Below, piece after piece: positions 8,264 through 17,826 of a DNA stretch of 64,000 nt. The translations under genes were made by a program, and so were the position numbers. The stretch's first letter is position 1; each line of letters starts with the position of its first letter. Where the stretch lies: assembly GCF_021389935.1 (NCBI RefSeq), contig NZ_CP089979.1:4507001-4571000 (forward strand), read 5' to 3'. This DNA is from Fulvivirga ligni (GTDB taxonomy: Bacteria; Bacteroidota; Bacteroidia; Cytophagales; Cyclobacteriaceae). Under the pieces are notes generated by a model that saw nothing but the letters and a program-made list of their open reading frames with translations, did not search any database and was not told the origin of the DNA.

Positions 8264-10333
8264 TTACTTTTTAAGATAAATACTTTGAGTAAAAGCTCCA
8301 TTACCAGCTACATCCCAAACCTCTAACCTCACCCAAGTTCTTCCAGGGAGAGCTATTGATTTCGAGAAATCATCGGCTCCGAAAGCTGAGGTACCATTAA
8401 GGTCAATGCGCTCTCGGTATACTTTTTCACCATCACCAGATATGATCTCGGCGAAATTAAGCGGGAAGGTCCATTGAAGGTTGAATTTCACTTGTAGCTC
8501 CTCTCCTTGTTTCACAGTTATGGTTTCACCTGAAGATTTACCGTTCACAGTGAAAGAAGGAATCAAAACCTCTCCTGTGGTAGAGAAAAAATCACCGGTG
8601 GACATAGCATCAACTACTGGTTTCCATCCATTATCGAAGGTAGGAAGCTCGCCCAGCTTCATATAGTTAATGTTCATGTGGGCATACATCTCGTTCTCTT
8701 TAGTGATTGTAAAAAGGTCCGACTCAGCAATGACGTGCTTTTTGAGTCCCCAGTTGTTCATATCATCTAAAAGGTTCAGTACTCGCATGCCTAGCTTAGG
8801 GCTAGAGAGATCTGCCGGCATTGCCTTCCAGGCTCCTCCCATGAATTGATCATTTTTGAAGAATGCTTCACCTTTATAAGCATCAGGATAGCCAGTGGAT
8901 CCCTTTATTCTCGGGTGAGCAGTCCAGGCTAAACCATGCTCTGCGTCTAATAATCTGGTCATTTCAGCGGCATCTTTTATATGATATACCTTCCCATACT
9001 TCGGGTTATCTGAAACAAACTGCTGTCCATCCTTTCTATCCATCACCCAATACACAGGGCTTGAAAAAAGCTGCATCCAATGGCCTCCGAAAAATTCATT
9101 TGGCTCTTCTCCGGGTAGTAAAAGAAACTCATTATCTGAGGCATTAGCACATAAATCAAACAAAGCCTTTAACTCTTCCAGGCGCAAACTATCTGGTCCT
9201 TTCGGATGTGCGGTGTAGTGGAATTCTCCCAGATGCACAATATCCACACCCATATCTTTAAACACCTGAGTAAATTCTGGTTTATCATTTTTACCCGCTC
9301 TTACCACATTCATTATAAACTCATTATGAAAATGGCTAGCCATTGTTTTATGTCCTTTAAGCTCGGGATAAACATCATTGTGGGTGAATAATTTCACCTC
9401 ATCAAGCAGTTCTTGCGCAGTTCCATCACCTAAAAGACAGAAGAAATTTAGCCTTTGCTGGCTTTTTGGTGGGGCATTAAACCAGGGCACAAAACGATTA
9501 TCACCTTTAGGGTCTTGTCTAATACCGATAGCATTGCGCTCAATCATATCTCTATAACCTGCCCCATGCCAAACAAAAGCCAAATTAAAAGCCTCGTCTA
9601 AAGGATAGAAATATTGATGAGGTGCGGGAAATACTGCAATGCCCCCAAAATCATTTGAACCGATTATGGTACGGTGCTTTACCTTCTCATTAGTAACAGT
9701 GGTCTCATTACCATTTATTGAATTGAACTCACCATTATTTTTAGCAAAAGACAATTGTTTAAAAGGTTGAGAGGTAGATAAGCCTGCATCATATAAAATA
9801 GCAGTAGAATCCTTATCCGTAGACACTACCGCAGCCAGGTTAATCAATGGTGAATCATTGTATATGGTTAGCTCAAACGCCCCTTTAAAATCAGGAGCAG
9901 ACATCTCACCTATGGTCACCACCGTGCGTTTACCATGCTTGGTTACATTTACCTTATTCTTATCTAACTTCAGATGGTAAGACTCATAAGGCCTGGTGGG
10001 CACTTTATCAAAAAAGATAGTCCAGCCGTTTTCAGGCTTTAACGTTCTCCTACCTACATTCAGAAGAAACTCTGGCTCAGCATTTTGTAGTATCTCATGG
10101 TATTTACCCTTTTCATTAAAGCCCATCTTTGAAAACAAAGGCTTTGTGTTGTCAAGGTTTAAAACCAACTCACATTCTTTCTTTTTCCCTACAGGCCAGC
10201 TGATCAAAAGTTGATCACCTTTAGACTTAATTTGGGTAGCATTCTCCTTCAAGTTTCCGGGTAAGTTTACCGGTGTTTGAGGAAATGCCAGATGTGATAG
10301 TAAAATGCAAAATGCAATAAGAGAATATTTCAT
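8264..10333 (-). CDS. Secreted PHP/CehA-McbA-like metallohydrolase
   Basis: 689 residues with a signal peptide (FCILLSHLAFPQ). The N-terminal half (to about 330) is beta-rich. From about 335 on, metal-ligand-type motifs appear in PHP order: ASHFHNEF (HxH), GEFHYTAHP, LLPGEEPNEFFGGHW, and LAWTAHPRI. The C-terminal 100 residues form an Ig-like domain ending WVRLEVWDVAGN. This resembles the CehA/McbA branch of secreted phosphoesterase/amidohydrolases, but the first motif is divergent, so the substrate and even activity are open. The gene is solitary, convergent with the VOC gene across repeat array 2. Confidence 0.6.
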   Translation of the reverse strand: MKYSLIAFCILLSHLAFPQTPVNLPGNLKENATQIKSKGDQLLISWPVGKKKECELVLNLDNTKPLFSKMGFNEKGKYHEILQNAEPEFLLNVGRRTLKPENGWTIFFDKVPTRPYESYHLKLDKNKVNVTKHGKRTVVTIGEMSAPDFKGAFELTIYNDSPLINLAAVVSTDKDSTAILYDAGLSTSQPFKQLSFAKNNGEFNSINGNETTVTNEKVKHRTIIGSNDFGGIAVFPAPHQYFYPLDEAFNLAFVWHGAGYRDMIERNAIGIRQDPKGDNRFVPWFNAPPKSQQRLNFFCLLGDGTAQELLDEVKLFTHNDVYPELKGHKTMASHFHNEFIMNVVRAGKNDKPEFTQVFKDMGVDIVHLGEFHYTAHPKGPDSLRLEELKALFDLCANASDNEFLLLPGEEPNEFFGGHWMQLFSSPVYWVMDRKDGQQFVSDNPKYGKVYHIKDAAEMTRLLDAEHGLAWTAHPRIKGSTGYPDAYKGEAFFKNDQFMGGAWKAMPADLSSPKLGMRVLNLLDDMNNWGLKKHVIAESDLFTITKENEMYAHMNINYMKLGELPTFDNGWKPVVDAMSTGDFFSTTGEVLIPSFTVNGKSSGETITVKQGEELQVKFNLQWTFPLNFAEIISGDGEKVYRERIDLNGTSAFGADDFSKSIALPGRTWVRLEVWDVAGNGAFTQSIYLKK

Positions 10334-10492
10334 GATTAATTTTTCAGTAATAGCGATCTGAAATATAGAGATAATTATTAGAAAAATCGATTTAGTAGCC
10401 CAAATAATTAGAAAATATGATTATGAATTAATGAGTAAAAGAATAAAATACAGATGCCTCAGAGTTTAAATATGTAAGGAGATTACAAAAAC

Positions 10493-10624
10493 ATGAATCA
10501 GCTAGACCTAGTAGGTTCAATGCTTTGTTCCGTAAAACAGATCTATAAAAACAATGCAAGCGATTTGTCCAGAATTAGACAGCTATTGGAAAATATGTTT
10601 ATGATAATTAAGTGGATTAAATAA
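10493..10624 (+). CDS. Candidate small ORF, 43 codons
   Basis: ATG at 10493 opens a 43-codon frame (begins MNQLDLVGSM, ends IIKWIK) preceded by TAAGGAGA about 10 bases upstream, a stronger Shine-Dalgarno than most genes here have. It lies in the 338-bp gap between the divergent genes at 10333 and 10672. No recognisable domain; amphipathic with a hydrophobic end. It could be chance; the ribosome-binding site is the main support. Confidence 0.3.
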   Translation: MNQLDLVGSMLCSVKQIYKNNASDLSRIRQLLENMFMIIKWIK

Positions 10625-10671
10625 TATTTTAAATTAAAATAATTAAATTGCTTTCAATAAAAATTTAGCTA

Positions 10672-11247
10672 ATGAAATATTTACTTGTAGCAATCACCTT
10701 AGTTTGTCTTTTCGCCTTCGCAGGTGCAACGAAAAGCGATGATAGTTCTGAATCATTTTCAACTCGAAAATCTGGTCCTATAGTAGTGAATATCAAAAAG
10801 CAGCCGCTAAAAATAGAACGCAAAGGAACCTACTACAAGAATATCAACCATTATAACATCAAAGACTTTCTAAATATGGAATCGCGTATTATGGTGTATA
10901 CACCTACGCGAGAGCATTGGAGAGACCTTTCCAACAGTCTTTCTCAAATCCCTGCAGATACATTAAGATATCTTGATTCTTTGGACATCACTTCCGTCGG
11001 TAATGATCTAAAAGTCAAAATGTATTCTTCAAACTATGCATATATCACAGGTAATGAATTCACGATAACAGATCTGGGCGAAAAGGATACGCTAACAATT
11101 TCTGACTTAAAATTCTCAATGCACATAAAAGATAATATTGAAGACGCTCAAACCTTCCGTACAGGAGAATTTATTACCAAGTATGGTTTAAAGCAAGATC
11201 TTGACAGCGTAGATTACCGAATTACAGTGGATAAAGACTGGCTGTAG
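10672..11247 (+). CDS. Exported protein of unknown function
   Basis: 191 residues with a clear signal peptide (YLLVAITLVCLFAFAGA, then TKSDD). The mature part is charged with beta-prone stretches and no cysteines; I recognise no family. It faces a membrane protein gene convergently with a 30-bp gap. The upstream 47 bp is very AT-rich. Likely periplasmic or surface-exposed; nothing more can be supported. Confidence 0.6.
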   Translation: MKYLLVAITLVCLFAFAGATKSDDSSESFSTRKSGPIVVNIKKQPLKIERKGTYYKNINHYNIKDFLNMESRIMVYTPTREHWRDLSNSLSQIPADTLRYLDSLDITSVGNDLKVKMYSSNYAYITGNEFTITDLGEKDTLTISDLKFSMHIKDNIEDAQTFRTGEFITKYGLKQDLDSVDYRITVDKDWL

Positions 11248-11272
11248 ATTACCACATTACACCCTAATATAG

Positions 11273-11296
11273 GCCAGCTAGAACTTCTCTGCTGGC
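11273..11296. terminator. Possible hairpin at convergent gene ends
   Basis: GCCAGC / GCTGGC 6-bp stem with 12-nt loop, overlapping the 3' end of the minus-strand gene and 26 bases after the plus-strand stop. Weak. Confidence 0.3.
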
Positions 11297-12204
11297 TTTA
11301 CTGATAACTGCTGGTCTTTAAGTGCAAACAAAAGCCATATCCAGGTGAAAAATGCTAAAATGAAAGATAATCCCACATTTTCATAAAGTGCATCTTTGAG
11401 TTGCTCGTTGTATTGTAGCTGATAAAATGTTTCTCCTAAACTAAGGCCTTCCTTCATCAACAGGGCTATCATTGTTGCCACATTAGCCAGTATAATGCTC
11501 ACAATGTTGGATATCACAATCAGGTATTTGGTTATTTTACCATGTTTACCTTTAAAGAAGGCGTACCCTTTCATTCCTAAAAAAGCTATTACTATCGCCA
11601 TGGCGGAGGCAATTCTATCTAAATAAACTGCCAAAAGGACCCAGACTATAATTCCAGGAATTGAGAAAATAATGGCACCTAAAAAACCAGTCATATAATT
11701 CTTTTCCTCTGCTAATCTTTCACGCTCATAATCATAGAAACTTTTTTCCATCTCTCTATAGCAAGAATCGCAAAGCAAAGTACCCACCCCATTTATCTCA
11801 TATTGCTTTAAAGAACCATTGGCAGAGCAGTTATGACAATGATCCTGTTCAGGGACCCCAAATTGTTTATAGATTCCGACCAAATGGTCAAGTAAAGCAT
11901 ATACTGTCTTTAATTTGGTGAATTTAAAATTTTCAAGAAATTGAAACACTATAGCATTTTCGTCCATTTGAAAATTTGAAAACTTTAGAGCCTTCTTATT
12001 AGCTTCCAAATCGCTTTGTATGGCCGACCTTTGTGCCTCTGTTAAATTAGCGATATTGGCTATCACATATTTATACTGCGGATTACTCAATATACTTCCA
12101 TCACCTATATTAAAAAAATAGCCTTTATACAGACCAAATACACCATCTTTGGTTTTATGCCAATTCAGTTCTTTTGCAATTTTCTTAGCCTTTGGAAAAA
12201 TCAT
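11278..12204 (-). CDS. Membrane protein with zinc-ribbon-like CxxC pair, unknown function
   Basis: 308 residues. The N-terminal half is soluble; around 130-160 it has HCHNCSANG and LLCDSCYREME, two CxxC knuckles spaced as a zinc ribbon. Four or five hydrophobic segments follow (about 173-195, 200-215, 225-250, 283-303). No named family recognised. A soluble metal-ribbon domain attached to a bundle of TM helices suggests a membrane-anchored sensor or adaptor, which is inference only. The upstream side has two AT-rich palindromes shared with the divergent DUF1835 gene. Confidence 0.6.
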   Translation of the reverse strand: MIFPKAKKIAKELNWHKTKDGVFGLYKGYFFNIGDGSILSNPQYKYVIANIANLTEAQRSAIQSDLEANKKALKFSNFQMDENAIVFQFLENFKFTKLKTVYALLDHLVGIYKQFGVPEQDHCHNCSANGSLKQYEINGVGTLLCDSCYREMEKSFYDYERERLAEEKNYMTGFLGAIIFSIPGIIVWVLLAVYLDRIASAMAIVIAFLGMKGYAFFKGKHGKITKYLIVISNIVSIILANVATMIALLMKEGLSLGETFYQLQYNEQLKDALYENVGLSFILAFFTWIWLLFALKDQQLSVKPAEKF

Positions 12205-12249
12205 AGAGCAAGATTTTAGTAGATTTAATTGGTTGTGATTTATCTGCTA

Positions 12250-12268
12250 TATTATTACAGTAATAATA
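12250..12268. promoter_or_regulatory. Inverted repeat in divergent promoter region
   Basis: TATTATTAC-A-GTAATAATA, perfect 9-bp arms around one base, between the divergent genes at 12204 and 12401. A second palindrome TATATTAATATA follows at 12274-12285. Operator role inferred. Confidence 0.35.
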
Positions 12269-12400
12269 AATGCTATATTAATATAAAATAATATACATTA
12301 AACCATAAACAGTGTCGAAATTTTCAAATTAATACATCATAATTCCTTCGGCTGCTATACACATTATTTTAACTATCTTGTGTGTAATTAAATATGATGC

Positions 12401-13144
12401 ATGAAACCACAATACCACATACTTAATGGCGATGCTTTGAAAGAACAGTTCCCGGCTAGTCTTGATGGGGAAATTATTGTAGCCAGGGAATGCCTGGTAG
12501 AAGGTGATGTTCAAGGGGCAAACCTGGAAGAAGTAATGACTACCCGAGCTAATTTTCTTCATAGCGTCTATGGAGAGCCATTGGAATCTTATCAGCAAAA
12601 TACAGCGGAAGAATTTAGAAAAATTAAAGGCCTTGATTTACAAAGTGAAATTAACCTATGGTTTGAAGACGATCTCTTTTGCCAGGTAAACTTTTGGTTT
12701 GTAGCTCACATACTTGTAAGCGCAGGACACCAAGAGCATATATTTCTTATAAAACCAGAAACTCATACACCATATGGTTTTGCCAGCTATTCTCCTGGTG
12801 AGTTGATTAATCTCTATGCTAGCAGAATACAATTAAAAGAACTAAATAAAATAGCTTGCCTTTGGAATGCGTACCAGGCAAATGATTCAGACCGACTATT
12901 ATCTACAGCTCATGAACTGGCGGTGGATTACCCCTTTATCTTACCGGCCGTAAAAGCTCACCTCGATAGATTACCTTCAAACAACCAGCCTGGCCGGCCT
13001 GTCGCCACTCTGAAACAGATCATGAATGAATTACATACTAAGGAGTTCGGTCCTGTGTTTCAAGAGTTTAGTAAAAGAGAAAGCATTTATGGATTTGGTG
13101 ATTTGCAGGTGAAAAGACTGTATGATCAAATTTTGAGTGAATAA
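12401..13144 (+). CDS. DUF1835 domain-containing protein
   Basis: 247 residues, cytoplasmic. The start MKPQYHILNGDALKEQFP with the following GEIIVARECLVEGD is the typical DUF1835 N-terminus (nucleotide-binding-like loop GDALxE). The middle part FCQVNFWFVAHIL also fits the family. The C-terminal 90 residues are helical (DUF3658-like position). Function unknown. Single gene, probably driven from the palindrome-containing region upstream. Confidence 0.7.
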   Translation: MKPQYHILNGDALKEQFPASLDGEIIVARECLVEGDVQGANLEEVMTTRANFLHSVYGEPLESYQQNTAEEFRKIKGLDLQSEINLWFEDDLFCQVNFWFVAHILVSAGHQEHIFLIKPETHTPYGFASYSPGELINLYASRIQLKELNKIACLWNAYQANDSDRLLSTAHELAVDYPFILPAVKAHLDRLPSNNQPGRPVATLKQIMNELHTKEFGPVFQEFSKRESIYGFGDLQVKRLYDQILSE

Positions 13145-13271
13145 ATACAACTGACCACACTTTAGCCTCCAGCTCTATCATAATTTACAGAAAATCATTA
13201 ATTTAAGAGCTAATCATTCATTCCAATGAGAATAATGATATCGAATCTCTCAATTCGCTCTTAACCAACCA

Positions 13272-13862
13272 ATGACCGACCAAGAATTAGCCTTTCAAGA
13301 CATTTATCTTCGACAGTATGACCAATCAGAACCTGAAATAATAGGATATATTCTGCCTCATCTCACCTTTCAGTATATAAAGAAAGGTGGCTTTTATCTC
13401 TCTTTTGGAGATATTCAAACCGGCATGGGATATGTCAGTCAAGGCCTGCTAAGGAGATATTATATCAACGAAAATGGAAATCAGATCACAACCGGGTTCA
13501 CTAAGGAGGACGAATACGTTACAGACTATCCTGCTTTTATTCGGCAGCGACCTACCCGGTTTTCTATTCAAGCTCTAGAACCCGCTATCATCATAAATCT
13601 CCCTTATGAGATAATTCAAGAATGCTATAGACGCTTCAAAAACAGCGAAATGCAAGGGCGATTAATCGCTGAAAATGTACTTACCATTTTGAATAACAGA
13701 GTAGAAGGCTTTCTTTTCAATACAGCCGAGGAGCGATATCTTCAATTCATAGAGGATCATAAAGATTTGATGAACCGCATTAGCCTTACTCATTTAGCTT
13801 CCTTTCTTGGCATAGAGCGACAATCTCTAAGTAGGATCAGGAAAAAATTGAGTGAAAAATGA
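13272..13862 (+). CDS. Crp/Fnr family transcriptional regulator
   Basis: 196 residues. An N-terminal cyclic-nucleotide-binding-like beta-roll (residues about 25-110, FGDIQTGMGYVSQGLLRRYY) is followed by the C-helix and a winged helix (about 168-196, RISLTHLASFLGIERQSLSR). There is no cysteine cluster, so it is not an Fnr-type oxygen sensor, and the loop lacks the canonical cAMP-binding RE pair. Such Bacteroidota proteins often lie beside the gene they control; here the amidohydrolase follows directly. Confidence 0.85.
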   Translation: MTDQELAFQDIYLRQYDQSEPEIIGYILPHLTFQYIKKGGFYLSFGDIQTGMGYVSQGLLRRYYINENGNQITTGFTKEDEYVTDYPAFIRQRPTRFSIQALEPAIIINLPYEIIQECYRRFKNSEMQGRLIAENVLTILNNRVEGFLFNTAEERYLQFIEDHKDLMNRISLTHLASFLGIERQSLSRIRKKLSEK

Positions 13863-13868
13863 TTATGT

Positions 13869-13878
13869 CACATATGTG
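13869..13878. promoter_or_regulatory. CACATATGTG palindrome between regulator and hydrolase
   Basis: Ten-base perfect palindrome just after the Crp/Fnr stop and 37 bp before the preferred start of the M20 gene. It resembles the TGTGA-type half-sites in inverted order; a role as site for the adjacent regulator is speculative. Confidence 0.25.
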
Positions 13879-13914
13879 TCAGGTAGCACTGGTGACATCC
13901 ATAGATATTTGTGT

Positions 13915-15246
13915 ATGATGAATTACAAAATAAACCTCCGCACACCTTTTAGTTTAATGTTGATCATAGGCTTAACAGGCCTGCTTATGACAGCAACGAG
14001 TTTTGCTCAAACAACCAGTTCCATTCATGCCAGCATTCAACAGCACACTAATTCCATCTACGATACACTAGTACAAACCAGAAGGTATCTGCACCGAAAC
14101 CCTGAACTTGGCGGTCAGGAAAAGAATACCTCAGCATTTATAAGTGCATATCTGGAAAACCTGGGCTTAGAGGTAAAAACTAATATCGGAGGCTACGGTT
14201 TAGTTGGCATTTTAAGAGGTGATAAAGAAGGCAAAAAGATAGCATGGCGTGCAGATATTGATGCCATTCATGAGCACAAAAAAGAAGAAGGCGAGCTAGC
14301 GTCGAATAATGAAGGCGTGGGCCACCATTGTGGGCATGATGTGCATACTACCATTGCTTTAGGAATGGCGGAGGTACTAGCCGCTCAGAAAGAAAACCTA
14401 CACGGCACCATTTATTTTATATTTCAGCACTCAGAAGAAAATTACCAGGGTGCACTTGAAATGATTGATGGAGGCCTGTTTGATATCATTGATCCCGAGG
14501 AGATGTATGCCGCACATCTTTCACCTATGCCATCCGGTTTAGTAGCCACCAAGGAGCATTATTTATTCGCCGATTACAAACAAATAAATATTACTTATAA
14601 AAAGCCTTCAGATGAAAATTCCATTTCTGAATTTACTAAAGGCATTTTTAAAGATCTGCAAAATGTAGCTCCAGATAGCAAATTTTGGGATACCAGAAAT
14701 TTGATGGACCCAAATATAGGACTTGGACACCCCAACACCATCTTCAAAAACTTTGTTACGGTGGAAGAAAAAATGAAAACCTCTGTAACCGATAAAACAT
14801 TGACCATCAGCGCATTTGTAAGTACAAGCAACGCCGAATTAATGAAAGAAATTCCTGGACAATTACTCAAAAAAATCGGTGATTCTCGCTATGCAGACCA
14901 GTTAATCGACATCAAATTTGGATCAGACATTTTCTCCTATTCAGAAAAGAGAGGAAATATTGATAACGATACGGAACTAGCCACCAAATGCTTGAAGAGT
15001 ATTTCTGACAATTATGGAGCAAGCTCCGCTCTAACCCTTTACGGGGTTATTCCAGACGGACGCGGTGATGATTTCTCTTATTTTCAGGAAAAGGCACCCT
15101 GCGTGTACTTCCTTCTAGGAGGGTCCAATTATTCAAAAGGTATTATTTCAATGCCTCACACACCAGCTTTCTCAGTGGATGAGACATGTATTAAGCATGG
15201 TGTTAATTATTTTTCATCAATGCTGGCGGACCGCCTTAATAACTAG
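13915..15246 (+). CDS. Secreted M20 family amidohydrolase (M20D / HipO-like)
   Basis: Zinc-dependent amidase/aminoacylase of about 444 residues. Metal-site motifs: WRADIDAI, the CxH block GHHCGHDVHTT, the catalytic QHSEENYQGA, and a final ligand in MPHTPAFSVDE. The frame is open from 13852, but the first 21 codons precede a convincing signal peptide (MLIIGLTGLLMTATSFAQ), so one of the paired ATGs at 13915/13918 is preferred. The lid domain (about 230-350) is present. Export suggests scavenging of N-acyl amino acids or peptides. The Crp/Fnr gene lies immediately upstream. Confidence 0.85.
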   Translation: MMNYKINLRTPFSLMLIIGLTGLLMTATSFAQTTSSIHASIQQHTNSIYDTLVQTRRYLHRNPELGGQEKNTSAFISAYLENLGLEVKTNIGGYGLVGILRGDKEGKKIAWRADIDAIHEHKKEEGELASNNEGVGHHCGHDVHTTIALGMAEVLAAQKENLHGTIYFIFQHSEENYQGALEMIDGGLFDIIDPEEMYAAHLSPMPSGLVATKEHYLFADYKQINITYKKPSDENSISEFTKGIFKDLQNVAPDSKFWDTRNLMDPNIGLGHPNTIFKNFVTVEEKMKTSVTDKTLTISAFVSTSNAELMKEIPGQLLKKIGDSRYADQLIDIKFGSDIFSYSEKRGNIDNDTELATKCLKSISDNYGASSALTLYGVIPDGRGDDFSYFQEKAPCVYFLLGGSNYSKGIISMPHTPAFSVDETCIKHGVNYFSSMLADRLNN

Positions 15247-15286
15247 AAATTATGTATCTTAGGTTTAATTACCTCTTCATCATACC

Positions 15287-15682
15287 ATGATATCAAATAC
15301 AGTTAACTTTGCGCCGGAACTTCACATTCCAAATGGCACCTTCAACATTGACTTTTACATCAATTTTGGTGCAACGGAGCATTTCTGTTTGAAAAACGAT
15401 GATGGTAGCATCCATGTAGCTGAACTTGATTATGAAGGAGCAATATTTCACGTTCATGAAACAACCATGGGATCTAAATCTCTGGAACCTAACGGTGCCG
15501 GAGGTGTCACTGCTATTATAGGTTTATTTGTTCCAGATGTTGACGCTGTAATGAAAAAGGCCATTGATGCCGGAGCTGTAGAAGTAAATCCTCCAACGGA
15601 TCACGACTACGGCTACCGACAAGGCATGTTTAAAGATCCTTTTGGCCACTATTGGCAAATTCAAAAAAGAATTAAAGTATAA
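15287..15682 (+). CDS. VOC family protein (PhnB-like glyoxalase)
   Basis: 131 residues. APELHIPNGTFNIDFYINF, the strand AIFHVHETT, FVPDVDAVMKKAIDAGA and FKDPFGHYWQIQKR form the two beta-alpha-beta halves; the ending DPFGHYWQI is typical of PhnB/COG2764 proteins. It has 41 bp upstream of it after the amidohydrolase, so co-transcription is plausible. Substrate unknown. Confidence 0.8.
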   Translation: MISNTVNFAPELHIPNGTFNIDFYINFGATEHFCLKNDDGSIHVAELDYEGAIFHVHETTMGSKSLEPNGAGGVTAIIGLFVPDVDAVMKKAIDAGAVEVNPPTDHDYGYRQGMFKDPFGHYWQIQKRIKV

Positions 15683-15689
15683 CTCCTGC

Positions 15690-16679
15690 TTACTTCACTT
15701 TTAAAATCTTCTTTAAATCCTTTTTATCCAGCTCCAGCAATCCTACAGCGGGGAGTCTTTCTGTGAGCTCTCTCCAATTATCATCTTCACGAAAAATGGC
15801 CTTAAACATTGGAAGTGCTTCATCGAGTTTACCATTGTTAGCCAATGTCACGGCAGTCCAGTATTTCATTTCCAGATTATCCGGAAACATAGACTGAGCC
15901 TTGCCATACTCCTGCAGGGCCAGCGACATATCTCCCACTTCCAGAGCCAGATCACCATTATTCATATGTTCATAGGCTCTGTACACAGTAAGTAGCCTTT
16001 TCAATTCCTTCAGTGGTTCTTCACTATCATCCACCCTCAGGTCTATCATAGGATCATCCCAGGCATTTTCTGCGGGCTGTCCTTTTACTACCAAAAGAGC
16101 AGCTGATTGCTTACCCCTGATATCTCCGCCAGCAGCCTGAGCCGCCTCTAGCGCCTTCAAAACTCGCTCGGCTAAAGGCAAATCCTTCGCTTTTTCATAA
16201 GCTTCAGCCATGGCCGGCCACACATCTTTAGTCAGCATCATATTGGCCTGCACTGAAAAGTTGTCTCCTTGCTGATGTCCTGCGTATTTGATACATTTCT
16301 CACCTGTATGAGTAGCTACATTACCTTTTGAATCAAGGATAGCCACCTGCCTCACCTCACGACCTTCATCACTTTTCAGGAGTATTTTTAAAGCCTGCTC
16401 TGCAGTTTTACCTTCTTTCAAAAGTGCTAAACCTCTCAGGCCGAAGGATTTATTGGTAAATGATTGGGTGGCCACTACTCCCACTCCGGCTTCACCCCAG
16501 CTTACACTAGTGCCTACAGAAAACCAATGGCTTTGTACCGCCACCGCCATCTCTCCTGTCTCTGGATCTCTGGCTACGATAGAATATGTATGTGCTAAAG
16601 GCTCCTTCTGCAGATATAGTTGGCTAAATGCCGGCGAAAGGAGAAGTGATAGTAAAACAACTAAGTATATTTTTTTCAT
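15690..16679 (-). CDS. DUF1028 protein with C-terminal TPR-like region, secreted
   Basis: 329 residues with signal peptide (VVLLSLLLSPAFSQ). DUF1028 (Ntn-hydrolase-like fold) spans about 28-225: AHTYSIVARDPETGEMAVAVQ, SWGEAGVGVVATQSF, QVAILDSKGNVATHTG, ANMMLTKDVWPAM and DDPMIDLRVDD are all signatures. Residues 230-325 form two or three TPR-like helix pairs. The C-terminal peptidoglycan-binding domain sometimes seen is absent. Enzymatic activity is not established for the family. Convergent with the VOC gene, 7 bp apart. Confidence 0.85.
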   Translation of the reverse strand: MKKIYLVVLLSLLLSPAFSQLYLQKEPLAHTYSIVARDPETGEMAVAVQSHWFSVGTSVSWGEAGVGVVATQSFTNKSFGLRGLALLKEGKTAEQALKILLKSDEGREVRQVAILDSKGNVATHTGEKCIKYAGHQQGDNFSVQANMMLTKDVWPAMAEAYEKAKDLPLAERVLKALEAAQAAGGDIRGKQSAALLVVKGQPAENAWDDPMIDLRVDDSEEPLKELKRLLTVYRAYEHMNNGDLALEVGDMSLALQEYGKAQSMFPDNLEMKYWTAVTLANNGKLDEALPMFKAIFREDDNWRELTERLPAVGLLELDKKDLKKILKVK

Positions 16680-16804
16680 AAGCTCTTTATGTTTAGGTTT
16701 CTCAAATATAATATTTCCATTAATTTAGGCAGCTGTTATTACATAGACAGAATTGAACTGGTTTCTACGGTGATTTTCATCAATAATTCCGTAATTCGCA
16801 ATCC

Positions 16805-17824
16805 ATGCATTTCCATAAAAATATATCATTACAACCGCACAATACATTTGGCCTTGAGGCTAAGGCTAAATTATTTATTGAAGTAAACACCATAGAAGAA
16901 CTTCAAGAAGTTTTAAAAAGCGAGGAAGCTCAAAATGAAGAGTTGCTCATTTTAGGTGGTGGAAGCAATATTCTACTTACGCAGGACTTTGGTGGTCTGG
17001 TAATAAAAAATACGATTACAGGTATTGATGTTATTGAGGAAACAGAGAAGTATGTAGTGGTGGAAGTAGGTGCAGGAGAAACATGGCACAGCTTTGTGGA
17101 ATATGCGCTAGATAAAAACTGGGGTGGCATTGAAAACCTGTCATTGATACCGGGTACGATCGGAGCAGCTCCCATGCAAAATATTGGCGCTTATGGCATT
17201 GAACTTAAAGATGTTTTCCAAAGCTTGAAGGCCGTAAAAATAGAATCTGGCGAAGTAGATATTTTTAATAATGATCAATGCCAGTTTGGATATAGAGAAA
17301 GTGTTTTTAAAACTACCTTGAAAGGCCAGTATATCATAGCCAAGGTTCAGCTGAAGCTTTCTAAAGATGAGCACAACCTGAACATAGAATATGGTGCTAT
17401 TCAAGACACCTTAGAAGAAATGAAGGTGAAAAAGCCTACCATTCAGGATGTAAGTAAGGCAGTGATATCCATAAGACAAAGCAAACTACCTGACCCTAAG
17501 GAGATTGGCAACAGCGGAAGCTTTTTCAAGAATCCTACCATAAGTATGATAGATTATGAAGCCTTAAAAGTGGACTACCCTGAAATACCAGGATATAAAC
17601 TTCCTGAGAACATGATCAAAGTGCCGGCAGGTTGGCTAATAGAACAAGCCGGATGGAAAGGTTATACTATGGGCAACATTGGTGTACATAAAAAGCAGGC
17701 CCTGGTTTTAGTAAACTACGGCGGCGGCCACGGCGATGACATCTGGGCACTGGCTCAAGAAATTCAAGAGTCTGTTATCAAGAAATTTGGTATACAGCTA
17801 AATCCTGAGGTGAATGTGATCTAG
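16805..17824 (+). CDS. murB: UDP-N-acetylmuramate dehydrogenase MurB
   Basis: Reduces UDP-GlcNAc-enolpyruvate to UDP-MurNAc with NADPH and FAD in cytoplasmic peptidoglycan synthesis. 339 residues, matching type I MurB. FAD-binding PP-loop GGGSNILLT (about 50), SLIPGTIGAAPMQNIGAYG (about 115-133), YRESVF (about 160), the proton-donor serine in GNSGSFFKNP (about 230), and the catalytic Glu near the end in NPEVNVI. An upstream ATG is in a different frame; HFHKNISLQPHNTFG is the expected N-terminus. It ends 2 bp from the convergent deaminase gene. Confidence 0.95.
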   Translation: MHFHKNISLQPHNTFGLEAKAKLFIEVNTIEELQEVLKSEEAQNEELLILGGGSNILLTQDFGGLVIKNTITGIDVIEETEKYVVVEVGAGETWHSFVEYALDKNWGGIENLSLIPGTIGAAPMQNIGAYGIELKDVFQSLKAVKIESGEVDIFNNDQCQFGYRESVFKTTLKGQYIIAKVQLKLSKDEHNLNIEYGAIQDTLEEMKVKKPTIQDVSKAVISIRQSKLPDPKEIGNSGSFFKNPTISMIDYEALKVDYPEIPGYKLPENMIKVPAGWLIEQAGWKGYTMGNIGVHKKQALVLVNYGGGHGDDIWALAQEIQESVIKKFGIQLNPEVNVI

Positions 17825-17826
17825 GA

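Noticed and set aside
8031-8264. 77-codon minus-strand ORF after the PHP-like hydrolase
   Set aside because: It covers C copy 3 and a D palindrome and has no family features or ribosome-binding site; treated as non-coding repeat.
16689-16886. Start of murB at an upstream ATG (16689)
   Set aside because: That ATG is in a different frame; the MurB reading frame begins at 16805 with the expected N-terminus.
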